DNA from: Janibacter alkaliphilus
Lineage (GTDB): Bacteria > Actinomycetota > Actinomycetes > Actinomycetales > Dermatophilaceae
Reading direction: 5' to 3'
DNA: 64,000 bases
Assembly: GCF_013408565.1 (NCBI RefSeq)
Contig: NZ_JACBZX010000001.1
Span: 682,001-746,000, forward strand
The translations under genes were made by a program, and so were the position numbers. The number at the start of each line of letters is the position of its first letter. The stretch's first letter is position 1. Under the pieces are notes generated by a model that searched no databases, was not told where the DNA came from, and saw only the letters and a list, made by a program, of their open reading frames with translations. Of the stretch, positions 44,494 through 53,670 are shown in pieces.

Positions 44494-45597
44494 ATGTCGA
44501 CGGTCACGGACCGGCAGGCGCAGCGCTCCCGCTCGTCGTCCGACGACGACCTGGGGCTGCTCTCCCGCCGTCGCCGGGCCATCGGCTGGCTGCTGGGGCT
44601 GACCGCCGGCCTGCTGGTCTCGCTGGTGCTGGCCGTCGGCATCGGCGCGGTGAGCATCCCGCCGGTGACCACCCTGCAGATCGTGCTGCACCACCTCACC
44701 GGGATCGGCGAGGTCTCCTGGAGCATCCCCCGCGACGCCATCGTCTGGGACGTGCGGCTGCCCCGGGTGATCCTCGGCGCCGCGGTCGGTGCGGGCCTGG
44801 CGGTCAGCGGCATGGCGCTGCAGGCCATGGTGCGCAACGTGCTGGCCGACCCCTACCTGCTCGGGGTCAGCTCGGGCGCCTCCAGCGGGGCTGCCGCGGC
44901 GATCCTCTTCGGTGCCGGCGCCGGGCTGGGGCAGCACGCGCTGCCGGTGAGCGCCTTCCTCGGCGCGATGGCCGCCTCCGCGCTGGTGCTGCTGGTCGCC
45001 CGCTCCGGCGGTCGGGTCACCTCGATCCGGCTGCTGCTGGCCGGGGTCGCGGTGGGCTACGCCCTCTACGCCCTGACCAGCTTCCTCATCTTCGCCTCGG
45101 ACTCGGCCGAGGGCTCGCGCTCGGTGCTCTTCTGGCTGCTGGGCTCGCTCGGCCTGGCCGGCTGGGGCGCCCCGCTGGTCATCGCCGTCGCCGTGCCGAC
45201 GCTGACCATGCTCGTGCTGCTGCACGCCGGCCGCCGGCTGGACGCGCTGTCCATCGGCGACGAGACCGCGCAGACCCTGGGCCTGTCCCCCGACCGGCTG
45301 CGGGTGCGCCTGCTCATGCTCGTCGCGCTGTGCATCGGCGTCGTCGTCTCGGCCGCCGGCAGCATCGGCTTCGTGGGCCTGGTCATCCCGCACCTGGCCC
45401 GCCGGGCGGTGGGCTCCAGCCACCGGGTGGCCATCCCGGTGGCGGCGCTGATGGGCGCCGTCTTCCTCGTCTGGGCCGACGTCGTCGCCCGCACCCTGCT
45501 CGCCCCGCAGGAGATCCCGATCGGCATCCTCACCTCGCTGGTGGGCGCCCCCTTCCTCCTCGTGCTCATCCGCCGGATGCGCGTCTCCACCACCTGA
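44494..45597 (+). CDS. FecCD-family ABC importer permease
   Basis: A 367-aa permease with about 10 hydrophobic helices. RLPRVILGAAVGAGLAVSG, the LGVSSGASSGA stretch and GSIGFVGLVIPHLARRAVG are hallmarks of FecCD/BtuC permeases for ferric-siderophore, haem or corrinoid uptake. It starts an operon with the binding protein, ATPase and a methyltransferase. No cobalamin riboswitch or clear iron box was found in the 156 bp upstream. Confidence 0.92.
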   Translation: MSTVTDRQAQRSRSSSDDDLGLLSRRRRAIGWLLGLTAGLLVSLVLAVGIGAVSIPPVTTLQIVLHHLTGIGEVSWSIPRDAIVWDVRLPRVILGAAVGAGLAVSGMALQAMVRNVLADPYLLGVSSGASSGAAAAILFGAGAGLGQHALPVSAFLGAMAASALVLLVARSGGRVTSIRLLLAGVAVGYALYALTSFLIFASDSAEGSRSVLFWLLGSLGLAGWGAPLVIAVAVPTLTMLVLLHAGRRLDALSIGDETAQTLGLSPDRLRVRLLMLVALCIGVVVSAAGSIGFVGLVIPHLARRAVGSSHRVAIPVAALMGAVFLVWADVVARTLLAPQEIPIGILTSLVGAPFLLVLIRRMRVSTT

Positions 45598-45645
45598 CCC
45601 CGCACCAACCGCTCGTCACCAGCCGACCGCCACCAGGAGCCACCG

Positions 45646-46640
45646 ATGACCCCCACCCGCGCCCGAACCACCCTGCCGGCGGCCGTGCTGGCCGTCGGCC
45701 TGCTGGCCGCCTGCGGATCCGAGGAGCCCGGCACCGGGGCGAGCACGAACGCCGACGACGGCCACTACCCGGTGACCATCGAGAACTGCGGCGAGGAGGT
45801 GACCTTCGAGGCCGAGCCGACGAACGTCGTCATGCTCAAGAACGCCTGGGTCCCCTACCTGGACGACCTCGGCGTGCTGGACCACGTCAGCGCGAAGGCG
45901 GGCGCCTACCCGGAGGGCTACTACGACGGGGAGACCGCCAGCGAGGTGGAGGGCATCGAGAGCCTCACCGACCGGGTGGACTCCACCGGGCACCTGCTGA
46001 TCTCCCGGGAGACCGTCGTCGAGCGGGAGCCGGACCTCGTCCTCGGCATGGTGGACAACCTCGACCGGGCCTCGCTGGAGGAGGTCGGCATCCCGCAGCT
46101 GGAGGTGGGCGGGCTGTGCCCGGAGGGCGCCCCGACGCCCTCCTTCGAGGCCATCGGCGAGGAGATGAGCCAGTACGGCGAGGTCTTCAACCGGACCGCG
46201 GAGGCCGAGGAGGCGACGACCGCGATGATGGAGCGGGTCGAGGAGCTCGAGGCGCAGGTGCCCGAGGACGAGGACCGCACCGCGGCGGTGCTCTACCCGA
46301 CCGTCGGGGGCGGCACCACCTACGCCTACGGCACCGGGTCGATGGCCCACCCGCAGCTCGAGGCCGCCGGGCTGACCAACGTCTACGCCGACGTCGACGA
46401 CCGGATCCTCGAGGTCACCCCGGAGAGCCTGCTCGAGGAGGACCCGGACGTGCTCATCCTGCTCTACTCCGAGGGCGACCCGGCGGCGGTGGAGGAGGCG
46501 ATCACCGAGCTGCCGGGGGCCGAGCGGCTCACCGCGGTGCGCGAGGACGCGATGATGACCCAGCTCTTCAACTACACCGAGCCGGCCAGCCCGCTCGCGG
46601 TGGACGGCCTGGAGCTGATCCTCGACGAGCTCGGCGAGCC

Positions 46641-46644
<4 letters not shown>
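45646..46644 (+). CDS. ABC importer substrate-binding lipoprotein (class III, FepB/BtuF-like)
   Basis: A 332-aa lipoprotein with signal peptide and lipobox GLLAAC (C23). The mature part has ENCGEEVTFEAEPTNVVML near the N-terminus and two lobes joined by a helix. EPDLVLGMVD and DPDVLILLYSEGD are typical of siderophore/cobalamin-type binding proteins. Proteins of this type also occur in proposed F420-0 transporters of Micrococcales, so the ligand is uncertain. Confidence 0.88.
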
Positions 46645-47416
<772 letters not shown>

Positions 47417-47420
<4 letters not shown>

Positions 47421-48127
47421 GCCAGTCCCTGCAGACCCGTATCGACGGCTACTGGACCCGTCGGGCCGGGGCGTACGACGCCGGGCAGCGGCGCCCGGAG
47501 CGCTGGGAGCAGGACGAGCAGATGTGGTCGCGCATCTGGTCCGAGGTGCTGCCGGAGCCGCCGGCCGACGTGCTCGACCTGGGTACCGGCAGCGGGCACG
47601 TCGCGCTCATGCTGGCCCGTCTCGGGCATCGGGTCACCGCGACCGACCACGCCGCCGGGATGCTCGCGGTAGCCCGCCGGCACGCCCGCGAGCAGGCGCT
47701 GCGCGGCGAGCCGGTCCCCCGCTTCGTCCGCGGCAACGCCCGCTCCCCCGAGGTGCCCGAGGGCGGGGTGGACGCGATCACCAACCGCTACCTCGCCTGG
47801 ACCCTGCCCGAGCCGGTCACCGCGATGCGGACCTGGCGGGAGGCGCTGCGCCCGGGCGGGGTGCTCGCGCTGGTCGACAGCACCTGGTTCACCGACGGGA
47901 TCGACGGCACGCCCGAGGACTTCGTGGAGAGCTACGGGCCGGTGCTGGACGACCTGCCGCTGGCCCGCGCGACGTCGATCGAGCCGACGGTGGCCGCGGT
48001 GCGCGAGGCCGGCTTCACCGACGTCACGGTGCGCGAGCTGACCGAGGTGCTGGAGGCGGACACCACCTACGGCGCCTCGCCGGGGCACAGCCCGCGGATG
48101 CAGTACCTGATCACGGGGCGGCGCTGA
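47417..48127 (+). CDS. Class I SAM-dependent methyltransferase
   Basis: A 236-aa Rossmann-fold methyltransferase. Motif I is VLDLGTGSGHVALMLA. Acidic strand 2 is TATDHAAGMLA and motif IV DAITNRYLAWTLPEP. The substrate is unknown. A 4-bp overlap with the ATPase suggests it acts on the imported compound, a linkage seen in siderophore/cofactor uptake operons. It is the last native gene before the IS element. Confidence 0.87.
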
Positions 48128-48159
48128 GCGCGGACGGATTGTAGAGAGGGGCCTAGTTC

Positions 48160-48177
48160 GTACAAACGGCTCTGTAC
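48160..48177. promoter_or_regulatory. Small operator-like inverted repeat left of the IS element
   Basis: GTACA-N8-TGTAC inside an 80-bp AT-richer stretch that contains no gene. It may be what remains of a promoter whose gene was displaced by the insertion. Confidence 0.3.
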
Positions 48178-48207
48178 ATTGTTTCCGGCCAGTTGCGGCG
48201 TGTCGTT

Positions 48208-48233
48208 AGGGACTGCTGCACGGATGGGTGACA
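48208..48233 (+). repeat. IS3 left terminal inverted repeat
   Basis: Begins AGGGACTGCTGCACGGAT and pairs with 49516-49541 over 26 bp with one mismatch. Confidence 0.88.
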
Positions 48234-48268
48234 TCTGATCTGTGGCGTCGAGGGACGCGGCTGGAAGG

Positions 48269-48571
48269 ATGAACACCGTGCCCAAGCCCTACCCCGAAGA
48301 GTTCCGTGACGACGTGGTCCGCGTGGCCAGGAATCGTCAGCCGGGTCAGCAGTTGAAGCAGATCGCTGCTGACTTCGGGATCAGCGAGTCCTGCCTGACC
48401 AACTGGCTCAAGGGGGCCGATGTCGAGGACGGGAACGCGCCAGCCATCACGAGCGAGCAGAACGCTGACCTTCGGGATGCGAAGAGACGCATCCGTTTGC
48501 TGGAGCAGGAGAACGAGGTCCTGCGTCGAGCGGCGGCATACCTGTCGCAGGCGAACCTGCCGGGAAAATGA
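48269..48571 (+). CDS. IS3-family transposase OrfA
   Basis: A 100-aa DNA-binding subunit. The HTH_Tnp_1 domain opens KPYPEEFRDDVVRVARN and includes IAADFGISESCLTNWLKGAD, followed by a leucine-zipper-like coiled coil (KRRIRLLEQENEVLRRAAAYL). Either ATG 48269 or GTG 48278 could be the start; the second has better spacing from the AGGAT sequence. The stop overlaps the orfB start (ATGA) within a GGGAAAATGATG context, where IS3 elements make OrfAB fusions by ribosomal slippage. Confidence 0.9.
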   Translation: MNTVPKPYPEEFRDDVVRVARNRQPGQQLKQIAADFGISESCLTNWLKGADVEDGNAPAITSEQNADLRDAKRRIRLLEQENEVLRRAAAYLSQANLPGK

Positions 48572-49507
48572 TGCTCCCCCGCAAGCGGGAGGTGCCCCCA
48601 CCGCTCGTCCGTGAGCTGGCCGTCGACGGGATCCCCGTGACGGTGACCTGCCGGGTTCTGACGTTCACGCGTGCGCCCTACTACCGGTGGCTCGCTCGTG
48701 CGGTGACCGAGGCCGAGCTGGCCTGGGCGTACCGCGCGAACGCGTTGTTCGATGCGCACCGTGACGACCCGGAGTTTGGGTACCGGTACCTCCACGACGA
48801 AGCCACCGAGGCCGGAGCGGCGATGAGCCAGCGGACCGCTTGGGTGATCTGCTCGCAGCACGGCTGGTGGTCGACCTTCGGCAAGAGGCGCTCGGCCCGG
48901 CCCCGGCCGGGACCGCCGGTGCACGATGACCGCCTCGCGATCGGGGACGAGTCGGGTCGCGTGCGGCACGACTTCACCAGCGCGGCGGCACCGAATCGGG
49001 TGCGGCTGACCGACATTACCGAGCACTGGACCGGCGAGGGCAAGCTCTACCTGTGCGCGATCAAGGACGCCTGCTCCGGGCGGATCGTGGGCTACAGCAT
49101 CGACTCACGGATGACGTCGAACTTGGCTGTCACAGCGCTGAACTCGGCCGCGGCGCGCCGCGCCGCTGACGGTGTTGATGTGGCTGGGTGCATCGTGCAC
49201 AGCGACCGAGGCTCGCAAATTTCGAAGCCGCCGATACGTCCACCGTCTACGGCACCACCAGCTCGTCGGGTCCATGGGCCGGGTCGGCGCCTGCGGTGAC
49301 AGTGCGGCGATGGAGTCCTTCTTCGCGCTCCTGCAGAAGAACGTCCTCAACAGCCGCCGCTGGGACACCCGCGACGAGTTGCGGATCGCGATCGTCACAT
49401 GGATCGAGCGGACCTACCACCGCCGACGACGACAACACCGCCTCGGCCGATTGACGCCGATCGAGTACGAGACCACCATGACCACACCAGCCGACCCGGC
49501 TGCGTGA
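48568..49507 (+). pseudogene. IS3-family transposase OrfB, frameshifted
   Basis: DDE integrase-type catalytic subunit split over two frames. The first catalytic Asp is in the LTDITEHWTGEGKLYL region and the second in IVHSDRGSQ. After that the frame is lost and continues in another frame, RSRRYVHRLRHHQLVGSMGR through DSAAMESFFALLQKNVLN with the catalytic Glu. An extra A in the run CAAATTTCG at 49216-49223 (CAATTTCG expected, restoring GSQFRSRRYVH) explains the break. The element is therefore probably immobile unless helped in trans. Confidence 0.88.
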
Positions 49508-49515
49508 CTACCCAC

Positions 49516-49541
49516 TGTCACCTATCCGTGCAGCAGTCCCT
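49516..49541 (-). repeat. IS3 right terminal inverted repeat
   Basis: Reverse complement of the left end with one mismatch (ATAGG where the left has ATGGG). Confidence 0.88.
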
Positions 49542-49595
49542 CCTCATGTCACGCCGACTCGCCCACCCCGTACCTAACGTCCCGGGTCAGTACAA

Positions 49596-50726
49596 CTAGT
49601 CCTGGGCTTCGCCGAGGCGCGCTTCGGGCGTGAGCTCGCCCCTGAGACCGCCGCCGGTCGCAGCCCGGGCAAGAGCGCGACCCAGCGCAGGTGCCTGCTT
49701 GAACAGATTGTGACCGGCCACAAAAAGGACAGAGCCTGCCTCCCAGACGGCCACGCCGTCCTCGCTCCATGGGAGGTCGGTCACCCAGCAGTGAAGGAAG
49801 TCGCGCGGCTCTGGGTGGAGACCGGGCAGCGCCCGTGTCACGTATTCGCGTGCGCGTTCGTCCAGCGATCGAATCGCCGCAGGGTCGATGAACGTTCCGT
49901 CGTCGCGGACGCCGACGGTTTCGCTGAGCCCGACCGAATAACTGCTGTTGCCCGGTAACGGCGTCGCGTACACGCCGATTTCGCCGAAGACGCCGCTGCT
50001 GTCCTGCAGGCACGCGACTCGTGCCGGGGCGGCGGCTTTCACGTCGAAGGTCAGCCGGACGTGTGCGGCAAGGCGAACCGGCAGCGACAGGCCGACGCTG
50101 CGGGCCAGGCGGGCGGTTTCGCGGCCGGCGCACACGACGACCTTGGAGTAGACAGCCCGGTCGGCGACGCTGCGCACCTCGACCGTCCCATCGGCGCGGG
50201 GATCGATGGAGATGACCTCTGCGGTGGTGACGGCATCTTCGAGGGCACCCGCGAGTGCCGTGATCGCGGTGCGGGTGCGGATCGCGCCGCCCGACTCGTC
50301 GAGCATCGCTGGCCCCGAGTACCCAGCGAGCAGCGGCATTCGCTGGGCGAGCTCGGCTGCATCGATCTCGTGCGCTTCCACGCCGCCGACCTGGTCGATC
50401 ACCCGCAGCCGCGCCAGAGCGCTGTCGCCGATCGCCACGACACCGTCTGATGAGACCAGCTCGACGTCGAAGTGTTCGGCCCACTCATCCCATATGCCGC
50501 GGCTTTCGCGCGCGAGAGCGACGAGTCGCGGGTCGTCGTGGGCATGCCGGAAGATCCGCGACTCGCCTGCGGACTGACCCGTGCCGGGCACACCGGCCTC
50601 GTACAAGCGCACCGGAACGCCCTGCTCCCGCAGCGCGTACGCCGTCGACAGACCGACGATCCCGCCCCCGATCACTGCTACCTCGGGTGAACGCGTCGTG
50701 GCAACGTCGTCGTCAGTTCCTGTCAT
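49596..50726 (-). CDS. Monomeric sarcosine oxidase / N-methyl amino acid oxidase-like flavoenzyme
   Basis: DAO-fold oxidase of 376 aa. The FAD motif VIGGGIVGLSTAYALRE lies near residue 20 and ESRIFRHAHDD matches the MSOX/MTOX substrate-region motif. The HCWVTDLPWSEDG stretch places a Cys where monomeric sarcosine oxidases bind FAD covalently, and GHNLFKQAPALG closes the FAD site. Enzymes of this family oxidise N-methyl amines to formaldehyde and H2O2. Start ATG at 50726. Base composition is less GC-rich than the flanking core genes. Confidence 0.82.
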   Translation of the reverse strand: MTGTDDDVATTRSPEVAVIGGGIVGLSTAYALREQGVPVRLYEAGVPGTGQSAGESRIFRHAHDDPRLVALARESRGIWDEWAEHFDVELVSSDGVVAIGDSALARLRVIDQVGGVEAHEIDAAELAQRMPLLAGYSGPAMLDESGGAIRTRTAITALAGALEDAVTTAEVISIDPRADGTVEVRSVADRAVYSKVVVCAGRETARLARSVGLSLPVRLAAHVRLTFDVKAAAPARVACLQDSSGVFGEIGVYATPLPGNSSYSVGLSETVGVRDDGTFIDPAAIRSLDERAREYVTRALPGLHPEPRDFLHCWVTDLPWSEDGVAVWEAGSVLFVAGHNLFKQAPALGRALARAATGGGLRGELTPEARLGEAQD

Positions 50727-50771
50727 CGCGGTTCCTCGATCTGTTAGGGATGTGCGATATGCCGTAAGAAA

Positions 50772-50835
50772 AGGGGTCGCTGCCACGACGTCAACGGACT
50801 GTGTCAGCCCGAAGTCACCGCGGGCAGCGACCCCT
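50772..50835 (-). terminator. Terminator of the formaldehyde dehydrogenase operon
   Basis: A perfect 13-bp inverted repeat (50772-50784 with 50823-50835). Read on the minus strand, it is followed by a T-rich stretch (CCCCTTTTCTTAC), the classical intrinsic terminator form and rare in this GC-rich genome. It ends transcription after the ABM gene and stands before the oxidase gene. Confidence 0.65.
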
Positions 50836-50867
50836 CATGTCCGGGTCAGTACTCCCGGTCTGTGGTG

Positions 50868-51170
50868 TCAGGCGGGCAGCTTGGAGCCCAACACGTCGAG
50901 CTTCTCGATCGTCGGTTCGGAGAACAACGCACCGGTCTGCTCGCCGAGAGCTGCCGCAACAGCGCCGGACAGGTGAGCGTCACGTCCGGCGTCGTCGGGG
51001 AACACGTCGAAGATCCCGAAGGAGGAGGGCCCGAGGCGGATCGCGAACCACGCGGTGGTCGCCGACTCTTCCTCAACAAGCGCACGGCCGCTGTCAAGGA
51101 ACTCCTTCACGTCGTCCTCCTTGCCGGGCAACGCGTCAAACCTGACCAGCAATCCCTTGGTCACACTCAT
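50868..51170 (-). CDS. Antibiotic biosynthesis monooxygenase (ABM) domain protein
   Basis: A 100-aa single-domain protein of the dimeric alpha-beta barrel fold. KGLLVRFDALPGKEDDVKEF and GPSSFGIFDVFPDDAGRDAH match the YgiN/quinol monooxygenase-like ABM family. The start overlaps the DJ-1/PfpI stop by 4 bp. Such proteins oxidise quinols or act in oxidative-stress responses without a cofactor. Confidence 0.85.
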   Translation of the reverse strand: MSVTKGLLVRFDALPGKEDDVKEFLDSGRALVEEESATTAWFAIRLGPSSFGIFDVFPDDAGRDAHLSGAVAAALGEQTGALFSEPTIEKLDVLGSKLPA

Positions 51171-51736
51171 GACTTCTCCTCGTCCTTTGTCGTGGTGCCC
51201 GCGAGTTGGGACACGACCGCCTCGGAGAACGCCGGCAGGTCCTCCGGCGAGCGGCTGGTGATGAGATTCTTGTCGACCACGACCTCCTGGTCAACGACGT
51301 TCGCGCCGGCATTGCGCAGATCCGTGCGGATGCTCGGGAAGGACGTCAGGGTGCGACCGGTGGCCACGCCGGCCTCGATCAACGTCCACGGTCCGTGACA
51401 GATCGCCGCCACCGGCTTGCCACTCTCGACGAAGTCCCGGACGAAGGCGACAGCGTCCTCGTCGAGCCGGAGCTTGTCGGGGTTCACCGTGCCGCCCGGA
51501 AGCACCAAGGCGTCGTAGTCGGCCACCGAGGCCTCAGCCACCAGCCCGTCGACGCCGAACGTCCCTACCGGATCCAGGTCGTTCTCGCGGGCCTGGATCT
51601 CGCCCTCATCGACCGAGAGGACCTCGGTCCGAGCGCCGGCCCTGTCCAGGACCTCGCGGGGTTGCTCGAGTTCGACGCGCTCGACCCCGTCCGCGGCGAG
51701 GATCGCGACTCTCGTGCCCTGCAGATCTGCTGCCAT
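51167..51736 (-). CDS. DJ-1/PfpI family protein (type 1 glutamine amidotransferase fold)
   Basis: A 189-aa protein. The nucleophile elbow AAICHGPWTL has Cys113 followed by His114, and the acidic partner is in the AILAADGVERVELEQP region (Glu near residue 24). This is the PfpI/YhbO type, linked to glyoxalase/deglycase activity or protein repair under aldehyde stress. Location one base after the formaldehyde dehydrogenase stop supports a carbonyl-stress role. Confidence 0.87.
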   Translation of the reverse strand: MAADLQGTRVAILAADGVERVELEQPREVLDRAGARTEVLSVDEGEIQARENDLDPVGTFGVDGLVAEASVADYDALVLPGGTVNPDKLRLDEDAVAFVRDFVESGKPVAAICHGPWTLIEAGVATGRTLTSFPSIRTDLRNAGANVVDQEVVVDKNLITSRSPEDLPAFSEAVVSQLAGTTTKDEEKS

Positions 51737-51737
51737 G

Positions 51738-52904
51738 TCAGTTTGCCTTCTTTCCGTCGGACATGCCCGGCTTGATGACGACCTTGGTCCAGCCCTCGGA
51801 CCTGGAGTCGAAGTTCCTGTAGGCGTCGGCGGCCTGGTCCAGCGAGATCTCGTGGGAGACGATCCAGGACGGCTTCGCCTTGTCAGCCGCGATAAGGTCA
51901 CGCAGCCGGCGGTTGTACCGCTTGACCGGGCACTGACCGTTGCCCATGGTCTGTCCCTTGAACCAGTGGGTGCCGAAGTCGATGGCCGCCTTGCCCTGCT
52001 TGGCCAATTCGCCCTTGGCCCCCGGGTCCTCGGGGACGAACACGCCGACGGTGCCGATCCCGCCGGTAAAACGCACCGAGTTGATGAGCATGTTCAAGGT
52101 GGCAGCCGGGTCTTCGTTGCCCTGCGGGTCGTGGGCCTGGTAGCCCACGCACTCGCAGCCACGGTCGGCTCCGAGCCCCATGGTCTGGTCCAGCACAGCC
52201 TGCACGGGGTCGGTCTTGGAGTCGTCGATGGCGATCGCTCCGATCTGCTCGGCCAGCGCGAGCCGGTCGGGGTGGCGATCGACCACCATGACCTTCGCGG
52301 CGCCCTTGATCGTCGCGGACAGCGCAGCCATCAGACCCACCGGACCGGCTCCAGCGATCACGACGCTGTCGCCCGGGATCACGCCAGCCATCTCGGTGGC
52401 GTGGTAACCGGTGGGGAAGATGTCGGAGAGCATGACGTAGTCATTCTCCTTCTCCTCCGCGTCCTCGCCCAGGCGCAGTGCGTTGTGGTCGCCGAAGGGC
52501 ACCCGGAGCAGCTCGGCCTGGCCGCCGCCGTACGGGCCCATCTCGGCAAATCCGTAGGCCGCACCGGCGGCAGACGGGTCAGGCTGGGTGGTGAGGCAGT
52601 AGTTCGTGAGCCCGCGCTCGCAGTTCTTGCAGAACCCGCACGAGATGTTGAAGGGCAGCACGACCCGGTCGCCGACCTGGACCTTCTCCACGCCCTTACC
52701 GATCTCTACCACCTCCCCCATGTTTTCGTGGCCGAAGGTGCGGCCCTCCTCGAAGGAGGTCCGTCCCTCGTACATGTGCAGGTCCGAGCCGCAGATATTG
52801 GTCGTTGTCATCCTGACCAGCACATCGGTGGGGCGCTCGAGCTTCGCGTCCGGAACATCCGTGACCGCGACATCTCTGGGCCCCTGATAGACGACAGCCT
52901 TCAT
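51738..52904 (-). CDS. fdhA: Glutathione-independent formaldehyde dehydrogenase (zinc MDR)
   Basis: A 388-aa zinc medium-chain dehydrogenase resembling Pseudomonas putida FdhA, which oxidises formaldehyde to formate with tightly bound NAD+. Catalytic zinc ligands C38 (NICGSDLH) and H59/E60 (FGHENMGEV) are visible, as is the structural zinc set C89, C92, C95 and C103 (SCGFCKNCERGLTNYC). The nucleotide motif is VIAGAGPVGLMAA. The CECVGYQAHD and PFNISCG segments match the dismutase/FdhA subgroup. It heads the FDH/PfpI/ABM operon. Confidence 0.9.
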   Translation of the reverse strand: MKAVVYQGPRDVAVTDVPDAKLERPTDVLVRMTTTNICGSDLHMYEGRTSFEEGRTFGHENMGEVVEIGKGVEKVQVGDRVVLPFNISCGFCKNCERGLTNYCLTTQPDPSAAGAAYGFAEMGPYGGGQAELLRVPFGDHNALRLGEDAEEKENDYVMLSDIFPTGYHATEMAGVIPGDSVVIAGAGPVGLMAALSATIKGAAKVMVVDRHPDRLALAEQIGAIAIDDSKTDPVQAVLDQTMGLGADRGCECVGYQAHDPQGNEDPAATLNMLINSVRFTGGIGTVGVFVPEDPGAKGELAKQGKAAIDFGTHWFKGQTMGNGQCPVKRYNRRLRDLIAADKAKPSWIVSHEISLDQAADAYRNFDSRSEGWTKVVIKPGMSDGKKAN

Positions 52905-53029
52905 GGCGAGTCTCCAATCGTGGTGCGTGGTGAGCTTCTGACTCCTTCACACTCACAGCGCGTCACGGCCGAGTCAAGCGCGTGTCACCGAACCCGACAT
53001 GCCGACCGGACTTCCCCTAGCCTTCGGCC

Positions 53030-53509
53030 GTGGGCCCCACCGATCCGGACCGTCCGCGGTGGCGCCAAGTCATGCCCCCCGCGGTCGCGATGGTGCTCGC
53101 CGTCGTCGTGGTCGCCGAGATCGCTTGGGCCGCCTTTGTCCTCGCGGGGTCCGACGACCTGCGTCCGCACGCTGTGCCCGCGGTGGTCGCCGCCGACCCG
53201 GTCGTCGCCGAGAGCGTGGCCCGGCAGTACGACAACCTGCCGGGCGACCCCTTCGACCTGCGTGCGGTGACCAACGAGGACACGGCACGCGCGGCACTCG
53301 ACGACGGGTCTGCGCGGGCCGCGCTCATCGTCGATCTCGAGGGGTCCGTCGGCACTTGGACGTCGATGACCACGGGGAGCCATTCCTGTTCGCCGGCGGT
53401 GAGTTGGCGGACTGGAAGAGTTGGAACGGGAACTCATGGTGTTGACCCCACGAACCCGGACCTGGCATGTCGACCAGGACATCGCGGTGGAGCGTTCGGT
53501 CCCACGTAG
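53030..53509 (+). pseudogene. Truncated membrane protein (YhgE/Pip-like N-terminus)
   Basis: GTG at 53030 opens a frame whose first about 105 residues look genuine: an N-terminal helix (PPAVAMVLAVVVVAEIAWAA), then an extracytoplasmic domain ending RAALIVDLEG, similar to the start of ABC-2/YhgE-type proteins (hundreds of residues long). After about 53340 base use changes, the helical core never comes, and the rest is not protein-like. This is a 3'-truncated remnant at the edge of the atypical block. Confidence 0.6.
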
Positions 53510-53530
53510 CCGGCCAAGCCTGTGGAGCCG

Positions 53531-53576
53531 CTACTTTGCACAGTTGCGCCAACCAGAGGCGCTCTGTGCAAAGTAG
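53531..53576. repeat. 13-bp inverted repeat with 20-nt loop
   Basis: CTACTTTGCACAG (53531-53543) and its exact complement (53564-53576), between the truncated gene and the LCP stop. It may be the terminator of the LCP gene, or the end of a mobile or integrated element, because it marks where base composition changes. Confidence 0.5.
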
Positions 53577-53670
53577 GCCGCGTGTCGTGTGCAATCTGCG
53601 CTGCATCTCGACAGCGGTGGGCACCGGGCAGGGCATCGCTCGCCCCGCGCCGGTCAGCGCCCCGTAGGCC

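Larger units (their letters stand above)
48208..49541 (+). mobile_element. IS3-family insertion sequence
   Basis: About 1.33 kb with 26-bp terminal inverted repeats matching at 25 of 26 positions (48208-48233 and 49516-49541), and the two overlapping reading frames orfA/orfB typical of IS3. No target-site duplication is visible at the borders, which suggests a rearrangement next to the element. Its orfB is frameshifted. Confidence 0.9.
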
